A DNA stretch of 64,000 nucleotides, from assembly GCA_038501195.1 (NCBI GenBank), contig JBBPUQ010000003.1, positions 1,938,501 through 2,002,500 on the forward strand, read 5' to 3'. Below the pieces are notes generated by a model. That model had not been told where the DNA came from. It saw only the letters and a program-made list of their open reading frames with translations, and ran no database searches. The position numbers and the translations under genes are program-made. Origin of the DNA: Nemania diffusa (taxonomy: Eukaryota; Ascomycota; Sordariomycetes; Xylariales; Xylariaceae). Shown here in pieces: positions 10,079 through 20,386 of the stretch (its first letter is position 1; every line of letters begins with the position of its first letter).

Positions 10079-12900
10079 ATGCCGCTAGAAAAAATGACCC
10101 TAGAAGATTGTAAGTTGTCCCGTTCACCACTCCCTCGTCGTCTTCGGACGGCAAATGAACGCCCGTCCGCCTGTCCGGTCGTCCGTCTATGCAGCTATCA
10201 ACGTTGCTTGGTTGCAATCGAGAAGGCCGCCCACCGCTACTCGCCAGTATCTGACAAGAGCTTTTAGGGCTGGACGACCTTTGCGTCCGATTCATTATAA
10301 ACCTCCCCCGCGAGGACCTCTCATCAGTAGCGCGCATCTGCTTTCAAATTGAGGAGGCGCAATGGTTCTACGAAGATTTTATCCGACCCCTCGATCCCGT
10401 CCTACCATCCATGTCACTACGAACCTTTAGCCTGAAGATGTTCCAGCATTGCCCTCTGCTTGCATCTTTCTCCGCCGATATCCACCTCAAGGCCTTCGAT
10501 GAATTCATGCAGTATAAGACGAGGGTTCCTGTGCGAGGAGCCGTGATGCTCAACGATGCCATGGATGCCGCCGTGCTCGTTAGGGGGTACAAGAAAGGAG
10601 CGAGTTGGAGTTTCCCCCGAGGCAAGATCAATAAAGACGAAGACGATGTCGACTGCGCAATCCGGGAGGTATACGAAGAGACGGGCTACGACCTCCGCGC
10701 AGCTGGCCTGGTTGAGAAGAATGCGCCTGTTCACCCCCTCGAGGTCACTATGCATGACCAGCAGGTGCGGCTCTACGTCTTTCGAGGCATTCCAGAGACC
10801 TCCGTTTTCGAAACAAGGACAAGGAAAGAAATAGGCGATATCAAATGGTACAAGCTCTCAGACCTGCCTGCTTATAGGAAAAAGAAAGGCGCTGGAAAAA
10901 ACCAAGGGCCTGCGACATCTTCTCAAGAGAGGTTCTATATGGTTGCACCTTTCATGGTACAACTGAGACAATGGGTTCTGAAGCAGAAGCAGGCGGACAT
11001 ACAGAATGCTCCAGCCTACACCGGGCATAAGCATCCGCCAGCCTTCTATGATGAGAACCTAGCAGATGATAATATGCTACACGAGCCGCTCCCACCCCCT
11101 TCTTCGAGCACACACCCGGAGAACATCGATAGTGCAACCAGGGAACTCCACCGACTACTTCAAATTAAGCCTCCAACACAAGGTCTTCAGCTGCCATCTC
11201 CAACATCAAACCAACAAACTGGGCAGGCATTGTTGTCTATTCTACAGCCTAGAATCGCCAACATGGGTTTCACGTCAGGCCAGGGCCAGCTTCATGCTCC
11301 CCATAACCAAGAGACTACAAATGTGTCTCAGCCATTGGCAATGCACCATCACCACCAGGACCAGTGGATGCCCGTTTCTAATCCACCAGTACCTTCATCG
11401 CTCCCGATCAACTCCAATCCTAGCCTCGAGTATTCTTTCCATCAACAATATATCCACCACAGGGCCCGACCCCAGGTCTTCATCACGAATGAAATTCCTC
11501 AAACCCACAAAACGGAAAACCCACCTATCCAGCTATTGCACCCGCAGCCATTACCACCTCAAGTCCAAAAGGAAATGCTCTTACGCGATCTACGCGATTC
11601 GGCCTCAACACCCAACGTTGCAGGTGCGGCTAATCAACCTGCCCCTCCCAACATGGCTCAAGGTTTTCGCCCTGTGCCTCCCAACGTCCAGCACCAACAG
11701 CATCTACACCAGGGCAGCGATGGTCATGCAAGGCATCCGCCTCAGCTAGGCGCACATTCTGCCAACTTGTTAAATGTATTAAAGGGAACCAACCCGCCCA
11801 CATTAACATTGCAACAATCTACGTCCCATCAGTCGTCCTTGGTTAGTAACACAGCAACCCAACAAGAGGACCAACGCCAAGGACAACGAGTCCATGCCTC
11901 TGAAGCCGGATTCCCTGGTAAGTATGGCGGTACAACTCTGCCGCCAACTACATATCCGACTGCAACAATGAACGCTCCAGCCCCTTTTTCGCGTGGTAGC
12001 AGCCGCCCTGTTGCACCAACAGATCAGCATCGTGCCTCGCTATTGGACATGTTTAAGACGGGGCAATCTACGGTACCTCGACACCAGGTTGATGGCCAGG
12101 GCGCCTCATTGTCCCCAGCTATTCCGCAAACTACTAAGGAGGACTCACCAAAGCAACAGCGAGCGAGACAAGGCCTGTCTACTGCCGATGTTCTCAAGGC
12201 TGCTGCTCGGGAGAATGGACAGCCCATACAATGGAACCCCGAGCTTAATCTACCTTACGGTGCGCATTCTATCCTACGCCGCGGGCCTAGCCGAGGATCG
12301 GCTCGTAGTCCAGCGCCATCGACACGAAAATCGAACGAAGCTGCGACACATTTACCTGTGCGATCTCACCCTAGTCCGGCATTGTCACGAGGCCAGATGT
12401 CGCCTCGACGCCAAATGTCACCTCGGGGGCAAATGTCACCTCGGGGTCAGATGCCGCCTTACCAAGGTTACCGAAGTGCGAGAATACAGTCTCCAAAGCA
12501 GCCAGTGACTCAAACCCAGCTACATCCTACACCGTCTTATCCATACGGTGGAAGCCAAGGAAGCGCGCCGAACCCTTTAACACAATCCCAAGGTTCCCCG
12601 TCTGCCACGACGCTTCCTACGCCTGGTATGATGAAGCCTCGGCAAAATTCGACAGTGGAACAGAGAAACACGCTGTTGTCCATCCTAGGGAAGCCACAAC
12701 CAGAAGCTAGCCAAGGCAAGGGTAAGGATGCAATTGGATCTAAGCACATGCCTAGTAGTCCTGGGCCAGTGCCACGATCCCGATTAGCTTCGTTCACTTC
12801 GCAGGCGTCGAGGCGTAGTAGCACAACACCTCTCTCGTCCGCGGATCGGAACTTCTTACTTGGTTTCCTGGAGAATGCCTCGAATAATGCAAAGAGCTGA
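10079..12900 (+). CDS. dcp2: mRNA-decapping enzyme subunit DCP2
   Basis: Exon 1 is 10079..10109 and exon 2 is 10268..12900; the intron GTAAGT..TTTAG is phase 1. The product is 887 aa. The N-terminal DCP1-binding domain starts MTLEDWLDDLCVRF and includes EEAQWFYEDFIRP. The Nudix domain follows, with Nudix box GKINKDE..REVYEETGY at about 129-151; catalytic metal-binding glutamates are E144, E147 and E148. Box B follows, ending near QLRQWVLKQK. DCP2 hydrolyses the m7G cap in cytoplasmic 5'-3' mRNA decay and P bodies. The C-terminal ~640 residues are disordered and Pro/Gln/Ser-rich. They contain several short leucine-rich helices (ALLSILQ, NLLNVLK, SLLDMFK, TLLSILG, FLLGFLE) that resemble EDC3-binding motifs, plus an RGQMSPR tandem repeat. 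Met6 is an alternative start. Confidence 0.96.
12390..12456 (+). repeat. In-frame tandem repeat RGQMSPR in the DCP2 tail
   Basis: Four imperfect ~21-bp units encode RGQMSPR, RQMSPR, GQMSPR and GQMPP variants. Synonymous differences between units (CCTCGA, CCTCGG) show they are not brand-new duplications. The array adds Arg/Ser-Pro motifs to the disordered tail. Confidence 0.8.
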
Positions 12901-13612
12901 GTGGCGCGTCGAGGTGCCTAGAGATGAAAAGCTAATTTATCACTATGGGTCGAGGATGAGGGTCTAGACAGGAACTAGGGTTAGGGTAAAGCATATAACG
13001 ATTCACTCAGTGGGATTAATCCATTGCATGCTTATATGGCATACCACTCTAGTGTGAATGGGAATCCTTAATGAGCTCCTACCTTCATGTGTAAAAGACA
13101 AGTTACCAGTATGCCTTGTGAAGTTTTATAGTATAAGTCTCTACATGAGGTATCACTAGATAATAAAGAAAATACCCAGAGGTACTACCTTAGGTACTTA
13201 AGTAAGTATTAGACGCTGGTAGAAATAAGCTATCGTTTATGATCCTGGAGACCTGTATGTAATAGTGTACCTATATGTGAATGTTACATGCACTATCGTC
13301 TTTCTCGCAGCCGGTAAACATTCCCTTGCAGTCAAACAAACCCAATGTAGCCAACGAGCATTAGGACCTCCGTCCAAAAAGTAGGCTGAGACACAACACA
13401 CATTCTTGTTTTAGGCATTATTTGAAGGGCCTGACCACACTCCACATCCATACCGTCATGTCGCTCGAATGGTTTCTGTTGCTATGTAGCAGGAATTGAG
13501 ATTGTAACCCTAGTTTGCGGATAGTTTATAGGTCGGCTTTGTCCTGGGAAGCATTCTTTCACTAGTGGGAGAATCATTACCGTTCTCAACTTCCAGTTGA
13601 AATCGTGAATAA
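12901..13612. other. Intergenic region downstream of DCP2
   Basis: No intact coding segment. It contains a TTAGGTACTTAAGTAAGTA motif near 13190-13208 and the GACCTCCGTCCAAAAAGTA motif at about 13366-13384. Any N-terminal half of the neighbouring monooxygenase pseudogene that once lay here is no longer recognisable. Confidence 0.45.
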
Positions 13613-14505
13613 CCCTTCCTATCTAATGAGCATTTCGACGCGGTTATTGGTGCCGATGGCATCTTCAGCTCCGTCCGAGATTACGTTCTGGGAGGAAAGG
13701 AGCATGCTGCGTCTCCGGCTGGATGGTGGGACTGCAGACACTTGGTTCCATTTGAGAAGGCGAGAGAGGCTCTCAGGGAGGAATCCTTCAAGGTCGACCG
13801 ACAATATGCCTAGCTTAGCGACGGGGCAGTCATGCCTCATGGGCTCGTTGAGAACAAGACTATGGTGCAGTGCATCATTGCGGTTATTGACAAAAGTTTC
13901 TCAGCCGACCGGAAACGAGAAGTAACGAGAAATTCAATAAATGATGCTCTACCTGCGAGTTGGTACGAGGGCCCGGTTGCTAAGGGGATGGTCGATGTAA
14001 GTCTCTGTCCCGCCATTTGTGATGCTCCTGGCGTCCACGTAATTATCGAGGGCTCATATCATGAACCCTCATATTGTCGACGGTCACTCACACCAAGCCC
14101 GGCTTAAACTCAGAACTTTATTGGACCCCTCATCATTACCGTAATTCAGGCATTGTCAACCCACGGCACAACCATATACCTATTTTCTTTCCTCTCAACC
14201 TAGCTAGAATCTGTAAAGCTAACTGTGATTCAGCTGATCTTAGACCAAGAAGATCCAAAAGGCTATGCTCAATGGGAACATAAATTCACACCTACGTATG
14301 CCAACAACCGAGTCTGCATTGTCGACGATGCGGCCCACGCGACGTCTCCGCGGCAGGGCGCCGGTGCTGGCATCCCAATTGAAGATGCATTCGTCATGGG
14401 CCATCTATTTAGTAACATATCGACCGCAGCAGAGATCGAGGCCGCATTCAAAGCATTTGACGCATTGCGGCGGCCCAGATGTCAGCTATGCCTAGATAGG
14501 GGGGT
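13613..14505 (+). pseudogene. FAD-dependent monooxygenase relic (salicylate hydroxylase type)
   Basis: Conceptual translation from 13631 gives HFDAVIGADGIFSSVRDYV, then CRHLVPFEKAREAL, then RQYA followed by an in-frame TAG at 13811, then DGAVMPHGL, MVQCIIAVI and LPASWYEGPVAKGMVD. A plausible intron runs 13997..14233 (GTAAGT..TTCAG). It is followed by LDQEDPKGYAQWEHKFTPTYANNRVC and the FAD-binding segment DDAAHATSPRQGAGAG, ending near FDALRRPRCQ. These are the middle and C-terminal blocks of class A flavoprotein hydroxylases. The N-terminal GxGxxG block is absent, a TAA lies at 13610, the conserved GDAAHA has become DDAAHA, and the C terminus dissolves after about 14505. Together these point to a dead gene. 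A wrongly called single base at 13811 is possible but would not explain the missing N terminus. Confidence 0.8.
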
Positions 14506-14510
14506 TGTTC

Positions 14511-15265
14511 GTATCAAAGTATTAGCTATCTACCTAGGTAGGCAGCTGACTCCTAGATAGGTACCTAATCTAGATAGCACACAGGTTATTCTTTTCTTAG
14601 AGTCGGTTAGTCGGATGTCCAGTTGTGTCTAGCGATTAGGTAATTAGGTAATTAGTTAATTAATTAATTAATTATTAGCTGGAAAATTCCCCTGATAGTT
14701 GGTAGTCTCTCATCGACGACATGATCCTAAACTTGTCTGCCACAAAACCTGCGACTGTATGAGCTACGCTCACCTAAACGCGCTGAAGCGAGCTTCGTTT
14801 GCCTGTCTTAGTTGGCAGTTAAATCCTGCTAGGTCCGTTTTAAGAGAATCTAGTAGATAAATAGTCTTTTTATTTTACATTCAACGTTAAATCGATTATT
14901 TATTTAATAGTTTAAATCAGCTAAACGTCTAGAAATAAATAAAAAGCGAAAGATTGTTTATTCAACCGAGCAAGCCTTGCTACTAATATAGGTATAAATT
15001 ACAGGCTGAGCTAAGCAAAAGCAAATGCGGCAAATGCGCTAAGCCTTAGATAAGTACCTAGGTATTACAAGGCGGTGCCCCACCAACGAAATGATGCAAG
15101 AAAGTGGTCCTGATGTTGAACCGGCAGGCAGCACGCGTCCCTCCCACTTTCAATCAAAGCCAAAGCAGTCACAGCAAAATAAAGCACTCCTAACCTTCAT
15201 TACCCCCCAAAAAGTAAACTAAACCCAACTCTCCAGCGTTGCGCGTTAGTAAGACGATACACCAT
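14511..15265. other. AT-rich intergenic region with simple repeat
   Basis: Includes CTACCTAGGTAGG and AGATAGGTACCTAATCTAGATAG at 14529-14575, a TTAATTAA-type run at 14636-14675, and an AT-rich segment at about 14840-15000 with no coding potential. The USE1 promoter lies at the right end. Confidence 0.5.
14636..14675. repeat. (TTAA)n-like simple repeat
   Basis: TAGGTAATTAGG followed by about six ATTA/TTAA units. It is a low-complexity AT tract in a gene-free region beside the monooxygenase relic. Confidence 0.75.
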
Positions 15266-16530
15266 ATGGCACGGCTCACGCAGGAACCAGTCACGCCCCG
15301 GCGAAGCGTGTCCAATCCCGACTCGCTAACGGACCTCAGCCGACTACTTGACCGGCTGCAGCAGAGTATCCTACACGCTGATGCCGAACGAGAACGGAGG
15401 CTGCGAGCGAGCGAGCACGAGCGCAACAAGGCTGGCATAGTAAGTTGTTGTGCACCCAGGAGAATCTAGACGCCGCGTCTTGTCTCCTTGTCTCCTTGTC
15501 TCCATGCTTCCCTGCCTGCTCGTTTATCAGATAGCATCCTAACCATAGTCCTCTAATTCTATAGAATCTCGAGTACGCCCGGACCCTTCTCACGAAGCTA
15601 GAGCAAGATGCGTTGGCTATTAAGATACACGCCAGGAGGCAGGAAATGCAGGCGAATCTAAACCAAAAGCGGGGGCTGTACGAACAGCTTACTGAGAGAT
15701 TGCGGGAGCTCGAAGATATCAGCATAGACAGCGATGAGGACGATAGCGACGAGGGCGAGGACTTGTTAGGAAATATCATCCCAACACCAAGTCAGAGCTC
15801 TGACTCTAGATCGAGCGAACACATTCGCGACGAATTAAGAGGTGTGCAAGACGAAGGGGACGACGATGACGACAACGACGAGTACGCAGACGAGTACGAG
15901 GGTGAATCAACCGTCTTGCCTGAACCTACGACGACAACAAGGCCCCAGCCAACGTCTACGGAACCACCGGCGCAGCCTATTGCACCTACAATGACCACTT
16001 CATCAACATCATCACACTCACACTCACGACCACCCGAGCCACAGGCTACAGGCACAACTACATCGCCCACACTGCGCCCGCGTGGAAGCGCAGCCGCCAC
16101 CCAACACGCACCCACTATCGATACAGCAACAACAACAAGCGCGCTGCGATCCCAGCTTCTCGGCGCCGCGGCGACGTCATCTACAACGGCAGCCACGACA
16201 ACCGCGACGGCAGAGGCAATCCTCGACCACCACCGCGCGGAGCAAGACAAGCTGACCGAGTCCATGGTGTCCATGGCAAAGGCGCTGAAGGCCTCCACGC
16301 ACGCCTTTTCATCAGCGCTGCGCGAGGACCAGGACGTGCTCGACGGCGCTGGCAAGGGGCTGGACCGCAACGAGCGCGGGCTCGAGGGCGTCGCGGGCCG
16401 CATGGGCAACCTGCGCCGGCTCACCGAGGGCAAGGGCTGGTGGGGGCGCATGCTGCTGTACGCGTGGATCGCGGGGCTCGCCGTCTTCGCGGTATTGTTG
16501 GTCTTCGTGCTTCCCAAGCTCAGATTCTAG
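15266..16530 (+). CDS. use1: USE1-type ER vesicle-transport SNARE
   Basis: Exon 1 is 15266..15439 and exon 2 is 15565..16530 (phase 0, GTAAGT..ATAG), giving 379 aa. The N-terminal helical domain runs from SLTDLSRLLDRLQQSI through NLEYARTLLTKLEQDALAI to a coiled coil near LYEQLTERLRELE. An acidic and Thr/Ser-rich disordered linker occupies about 110-265. The SNARE-like helix is HRAEQDKLTESMVSMAKALK through LDRNERGLEGVAGRMGNL, and the C-terminal membrane anchor is about 352-376 (LLYAWIAGLAVFAVLLVFVL). USE1 is the ER t-SNARE for Golgi-to-ER retrograde transport, partnering SEC20, UFE1 and SEC22. The order of helices and the tail anchor fit well; the long linker is typical of filamentous fungi. 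The intron contains a short TTGTCTCC tandem repeat at 15479-15503. Confidence 0.88.
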
Positions 16531-17230
16531 TACGACGAATCAACTGGGGGGTTTTGTCTTGTGAGGAGGGAACAGGGGAAACCGAGCTCGAGTGAGGAAA
16601 CCATGGCCCAACAAGACGTGTTAAATTAACGTGTAATCTGTTAGAGAGGGGACATGACTTATGAATGGACGAGATCAATGTAAAAAAACATTGTATGACT
16701 AATTACATCCAGACCGCTATTGTATCGCTGGCTGATACGGCTGCGCGTGAGTTGCTCTCATTGAGATAACTCTCGATGGACAAGATACTACGCCTTGCGG
16801 TAGTTTTTTTCTGTCTCGAGCCACGGCAATGGTTAAACATATATACAAGTATCCATGCTTAGTTCGTACAATGAATGAGAAATATTCGAGCTAGGGGTTT
16901 CATGTTTATATATAGGGGTATAGTAGAAGGAGGTAGAGACACGACTAGAAGAAACCCAACCATCGACTTGCAGAGAATTCATCGTATTAGATACCTATCT
17001 AGTAGGTAATTCGGTAGTGTACATCATCAGAAATAGAATTGTAAACTGCACCCGACCACAAAATATCACCATTGCGTCTTGGGTATACCTAATTATCCGT
17101 AGAAGAAACCATCGCGCATCGTAAACCAAACACCAGCAACTCCTCGCGTAAACCCCCCGAGCCAACACCACCGAAAGAAACCCCTTCGAGTTTTCCCACA
17201 GAGAAAGCTAGAAGCCGGACAAGATGATCA
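16531..17230. other. Convergent 3' intergenic region
   Basis: Separates the 3' ends of USE1 (+) and the BRCT gene (-). AT-rich, with no supported coding segment; a TACCTATCTAGTAGGTA motif lies at 16992-17008. Confidence 0.45.
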
Positions 17231-19304
17231 TCAACAACAGCCTGGACGGCGGCGCTCCTCCTCGGAGCTATCCTCGTCCGGGCTCTGCCTCGCCTCCTCC
17301 TCACGGGCCTTCCGCTGCCTCTGGCTTGCATACATCCGGTGCGCCCGCACCTGGTCGATCAGCGCCGCCTGGCTGTTCCGCACGACGTGTACGCCGCGGG
17401 CCGCCTCGGCCTCTATGGCTGGGGTCCACGGCGCCTGCCGGGCCACGTCGTCGTCGGTGTCGGTGTCGGCGTCTGGGGCGGCGTTGCTCGCCTCCTCGCC
17501 TCCGCCTTCGCCTTCGTCCTCATTCTCATCCTCATCCTCGGCTTCGTCTTCATCCTCATCTTCGGCTTCATATTCATCTTCAGCTTCGCCTTCTTCTTCG
17601 CTTTCGTCCTCGTCCTGGAGGGAGGACAGTTTGTACATCGCCTCGTCCTCCGCCTCGTCGTACATCTGCTCTAGCGCCTGCGCGGTCTCGTCGTCGTTCG
17701 GGATGGGGGAGGGGGAGCGGGACTCGTCCGAGCTGGTCTCCGGCTCGCACCCCTCGGCTGGCGTGTTGGGGGGCGCGAGGAGACCGACGGCGGAGGGGTC
17801 GGGGATCTCGATCACGTCCCACCCGTTTGCCCGGGCTCTGCGGAGGCGTTGGGCAGATTGGGCGCCGTCGCTGTCGGATTCCGGATCCAAGTCCATATGA
17901 TCAGTAGTGGCTTGTCTGGCGCCGACTGCTTCGGGGCCCTCGTGTCGAGGTCTCTTCTCACAGCTCCCCTCGTCGTATGCGTTTATCCCGGCGTCGTCGG
18001 CCTCGTGCTCTTCTCTGGCATGCTTCCGGCTGGTCTTAGGTGGGTTGTTAACTTCCATGAGATCATCGTCATGCTGGGCCTCCTCCGCCACCACCTCCTC
18101 CTCTTCGATCTGGTCGGAAGTGTTGATGTGGCTACTGTCGCCGCCGCTGTCGAATATAGATGCAGGCCGTCCGTTTATGAGGCCTAACGGCTTTCCTCCA
18201 CTCTGTAGGTCCAAAGTCAGAATGTCAACAGTTCAATACAATAGCATTAGGAGATAATTTCGACGACAACGTGTCGGAAGAATACGCACAGGTGGCTGAT
18301 ACTGGAAATAATCCGGACGCTTCGACCCCATCTTCTCAATACGGTCGTCCCATGCGATTCCCGTCTTCTTCATGAAAAAATTCTCAAAGGACTTGAAGGC
18401 CGTGATGAAGTCGACTGGAGTTTTGTTGAGGGTGTCTCGGAATGCTCTGTTCTTGGATTTCTTCGTAAATAAGGTTGTGCACTGATAGTTGTAGGGCTTC
18501 GCGTTGCTTTGCCAAAGCTAGTATTGAATGATGGGTTAGTCCTTGTCCGTAATTCACGTATGCAGACGTGAGTCTCATCTCATAAATATATAACATGGGG
18601 TCTTACAGTTAACAGGTGTTTCTCACCAACATTCCCGCTTTCTTCATCGTTGCGTTTGAGTTGGATTTGGTATTCGAAATAAGTGCAATCGCGGTAGACG
18701 TGCCAGAACCCTTTTCGTTTTTATGTTTATCAGCGTGCGTCATTCCCTATAAGATTGATAACCACGGTAGCCTTATCATAATAACTTACGCTCATCGACA
18801 TAGTTCTCTGCATTTCTTGAACACTTTGCTCTTTTCTCAAGCTTCCGCTTCTTAGCGTTTTCCTCCTTTGCTTTCTCGCGCAGTTCATACTGCGTTGTCC
18901 TCAGGCACACTTTCTTGTTAACTGCGACATTCCAAGTTAGCAATAACAAGCCACAATAAAACAAATTCTATGCACAGCTAGAGATAATCAGAATTAAAAG
19001 ATAATAACAAAAATAACAAAGAAACTCTACTTATGCACTTACTCGAGTCTTCGAGCCAGTCACGCAATACGATCTTGGTGTCCTTGCTTCTGAGCGCCAC
19101 CCGAACAGCGGCAGTCTTCTTCCCAAAGTTTTCTCCTGTGCACAGGAGGTGAGTAACACTGGCATCGACTATGTAAGAGAACATGCCGCCCCAGTAGTGT
19201 ACCCATTTCCTGACCTGCTCTTCTCTCCAGGCATAGTCGTTGAGATCGCCTGCGATGGCCACCACGCAATCTTTAAATATCGGGTTTTTAGCTACTTCCG
19301 GCAT
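17231..19304 (-). CDS. BRCT-domain protein with long acidic tail
   Basis: Five exons: 19304..19043, 18921..18790, 18710..18607, 18517..18290 and 18202..17231, all GT-AG and in phase, giving 565 aa. An N-terminal BRCT domain covers about 7-90 (FKDCVVAIAGDL, WVHYWGGMFS, VTHLLCT, KIVLRDWLEDS). A basic helix (KAKEENAKKRKLEKR) follows, then a conserved module: FWHVYRDCTYFEYQIQL, NAKPYNYQ, FKSFENFFMKKTGIAWDDRI and PDYFQYQPP. I remember this arrangement from uncharacterised fungal BRCT proteins. The last exon encodes ~320 low-complexity residues dominated by Asp/Glu, with KHAREEHE and CEKRPRHE as possible nuclear signals. BRCT domains bind phosphoproteins in DNA damage and chromatin roles, so a nuclear location is likely, but the specific function is unknown. 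Confidence 0.85.
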
Positions 19305-20386
19305 TGTATCGTGAAATATGTAGGGCTAGACAAGGTGTATAAGATGATATATGATGGGTAGATAGATTATGGAGTTGATTGTAATGTCTCAACTAGGTAG
19401 AACCCCTGATCTCTTACTGTAGGCAAGATCATATAACGATAATACCTGGCTAGATGGAAAGCTGCGTGAGGGCATTAACAAAGATAAGAAGTGCGTAGAA
19501 GGCACGGTTGTAGTAGCAATGTTTAATATTTCAAGAGATGCTGTGTTGAGATGGAGCTTATGAGGTTCTTATATATCATGCTGTGAATAGGGGGGAGTAA
19601 GATAATCAAGGAAGTAGAGATGCAAACCGCAAAAAGCGTTGTAATTCAGGCAAGTGAGCATGTCTAGTTTCCAGAACTATTGGATTTCTGAAATTATCGT
19701 AGCTTATCTGTCAGTGATCATCTGGGGGATAATGCTATCAGCAGAACTTGGTACTTTTTGATGTATCATACCTTGGATGAAGAAACCGACTATGTGATTG
19801 CAAAAGATAATTAGTTTAGTTCTAGAAGAAGGTTGTAAAATGGAGAGGCGCGATGTAGTGAGGGATAACTTATGGCAGGATAGGGCTACGGTGGAAGACT
19901 GCGCAAAGATGGTCACTTATTGTTCTTGTAGCCTGATCTGATAAAGAAGAGTGAATTTGTTAGAATAAATAGTAGAAGTCGGCGAACAATCCAGTGCTTG
20001 TTAGGTTTAAGATATCCTTGTGTGTGAGCGAAGGCGTGGTATAAGAGATGGTGCTAAAGCTTGAATATTAGAGAGATACAATTCAGATAAAGTGAAAGAT
20101 GATATGTTCACCTTTTTAAACACTTAAGGTTTCGATGAACCAGTATCAACTCGACGTTGGAGATAAATTTTAGCGAGATGAAAATTGCGTTTTAGTGTTG
20201 CAGAGATGCGAATTCACGATGTTGCATTCGAACTATAGGAGATCATGTAAACCTGTTTTTGTCATGGGTATCAACTAACTATGAAAATAAGACTTTGCGC
20301 CTGTCTGTCCGATGAATTGGCCTCGCTGGTGAAAATGGAATTCTACCAAGAACTGTTATGCATCCGCATCCTCCCTTCCCCTTTTC
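19305..20386. other. Intergenic region between BRCT gene and 458-aa gene
   Basis: About 1.1 kb, AT-rich, with no coding segment or RNA gene seen. It should contain the BRCT promoter and the 3' end of the next minus-strand gene. Confidence 0.45.

Noticed and set aside
11066..12508. Alternative-frame ORFs of 171-227 aa inside DCP2
   Set aside because: They overlap the DCP2 frame, which has clear Nudix and tail features; no independent signal.
15792..16517. 241-aa minus-strand ORF over USE1
   Set aside because: Shadow of the Thr/Ala/Arg-rich USE1 coding sequence; low complexity with no domain.
17224..17907. Plus-strand ORFs over the acidic BRCT tail
   Set aside because: Arg/Pro/Ser-rich mirror of Glu/Asp codons on the other strand.
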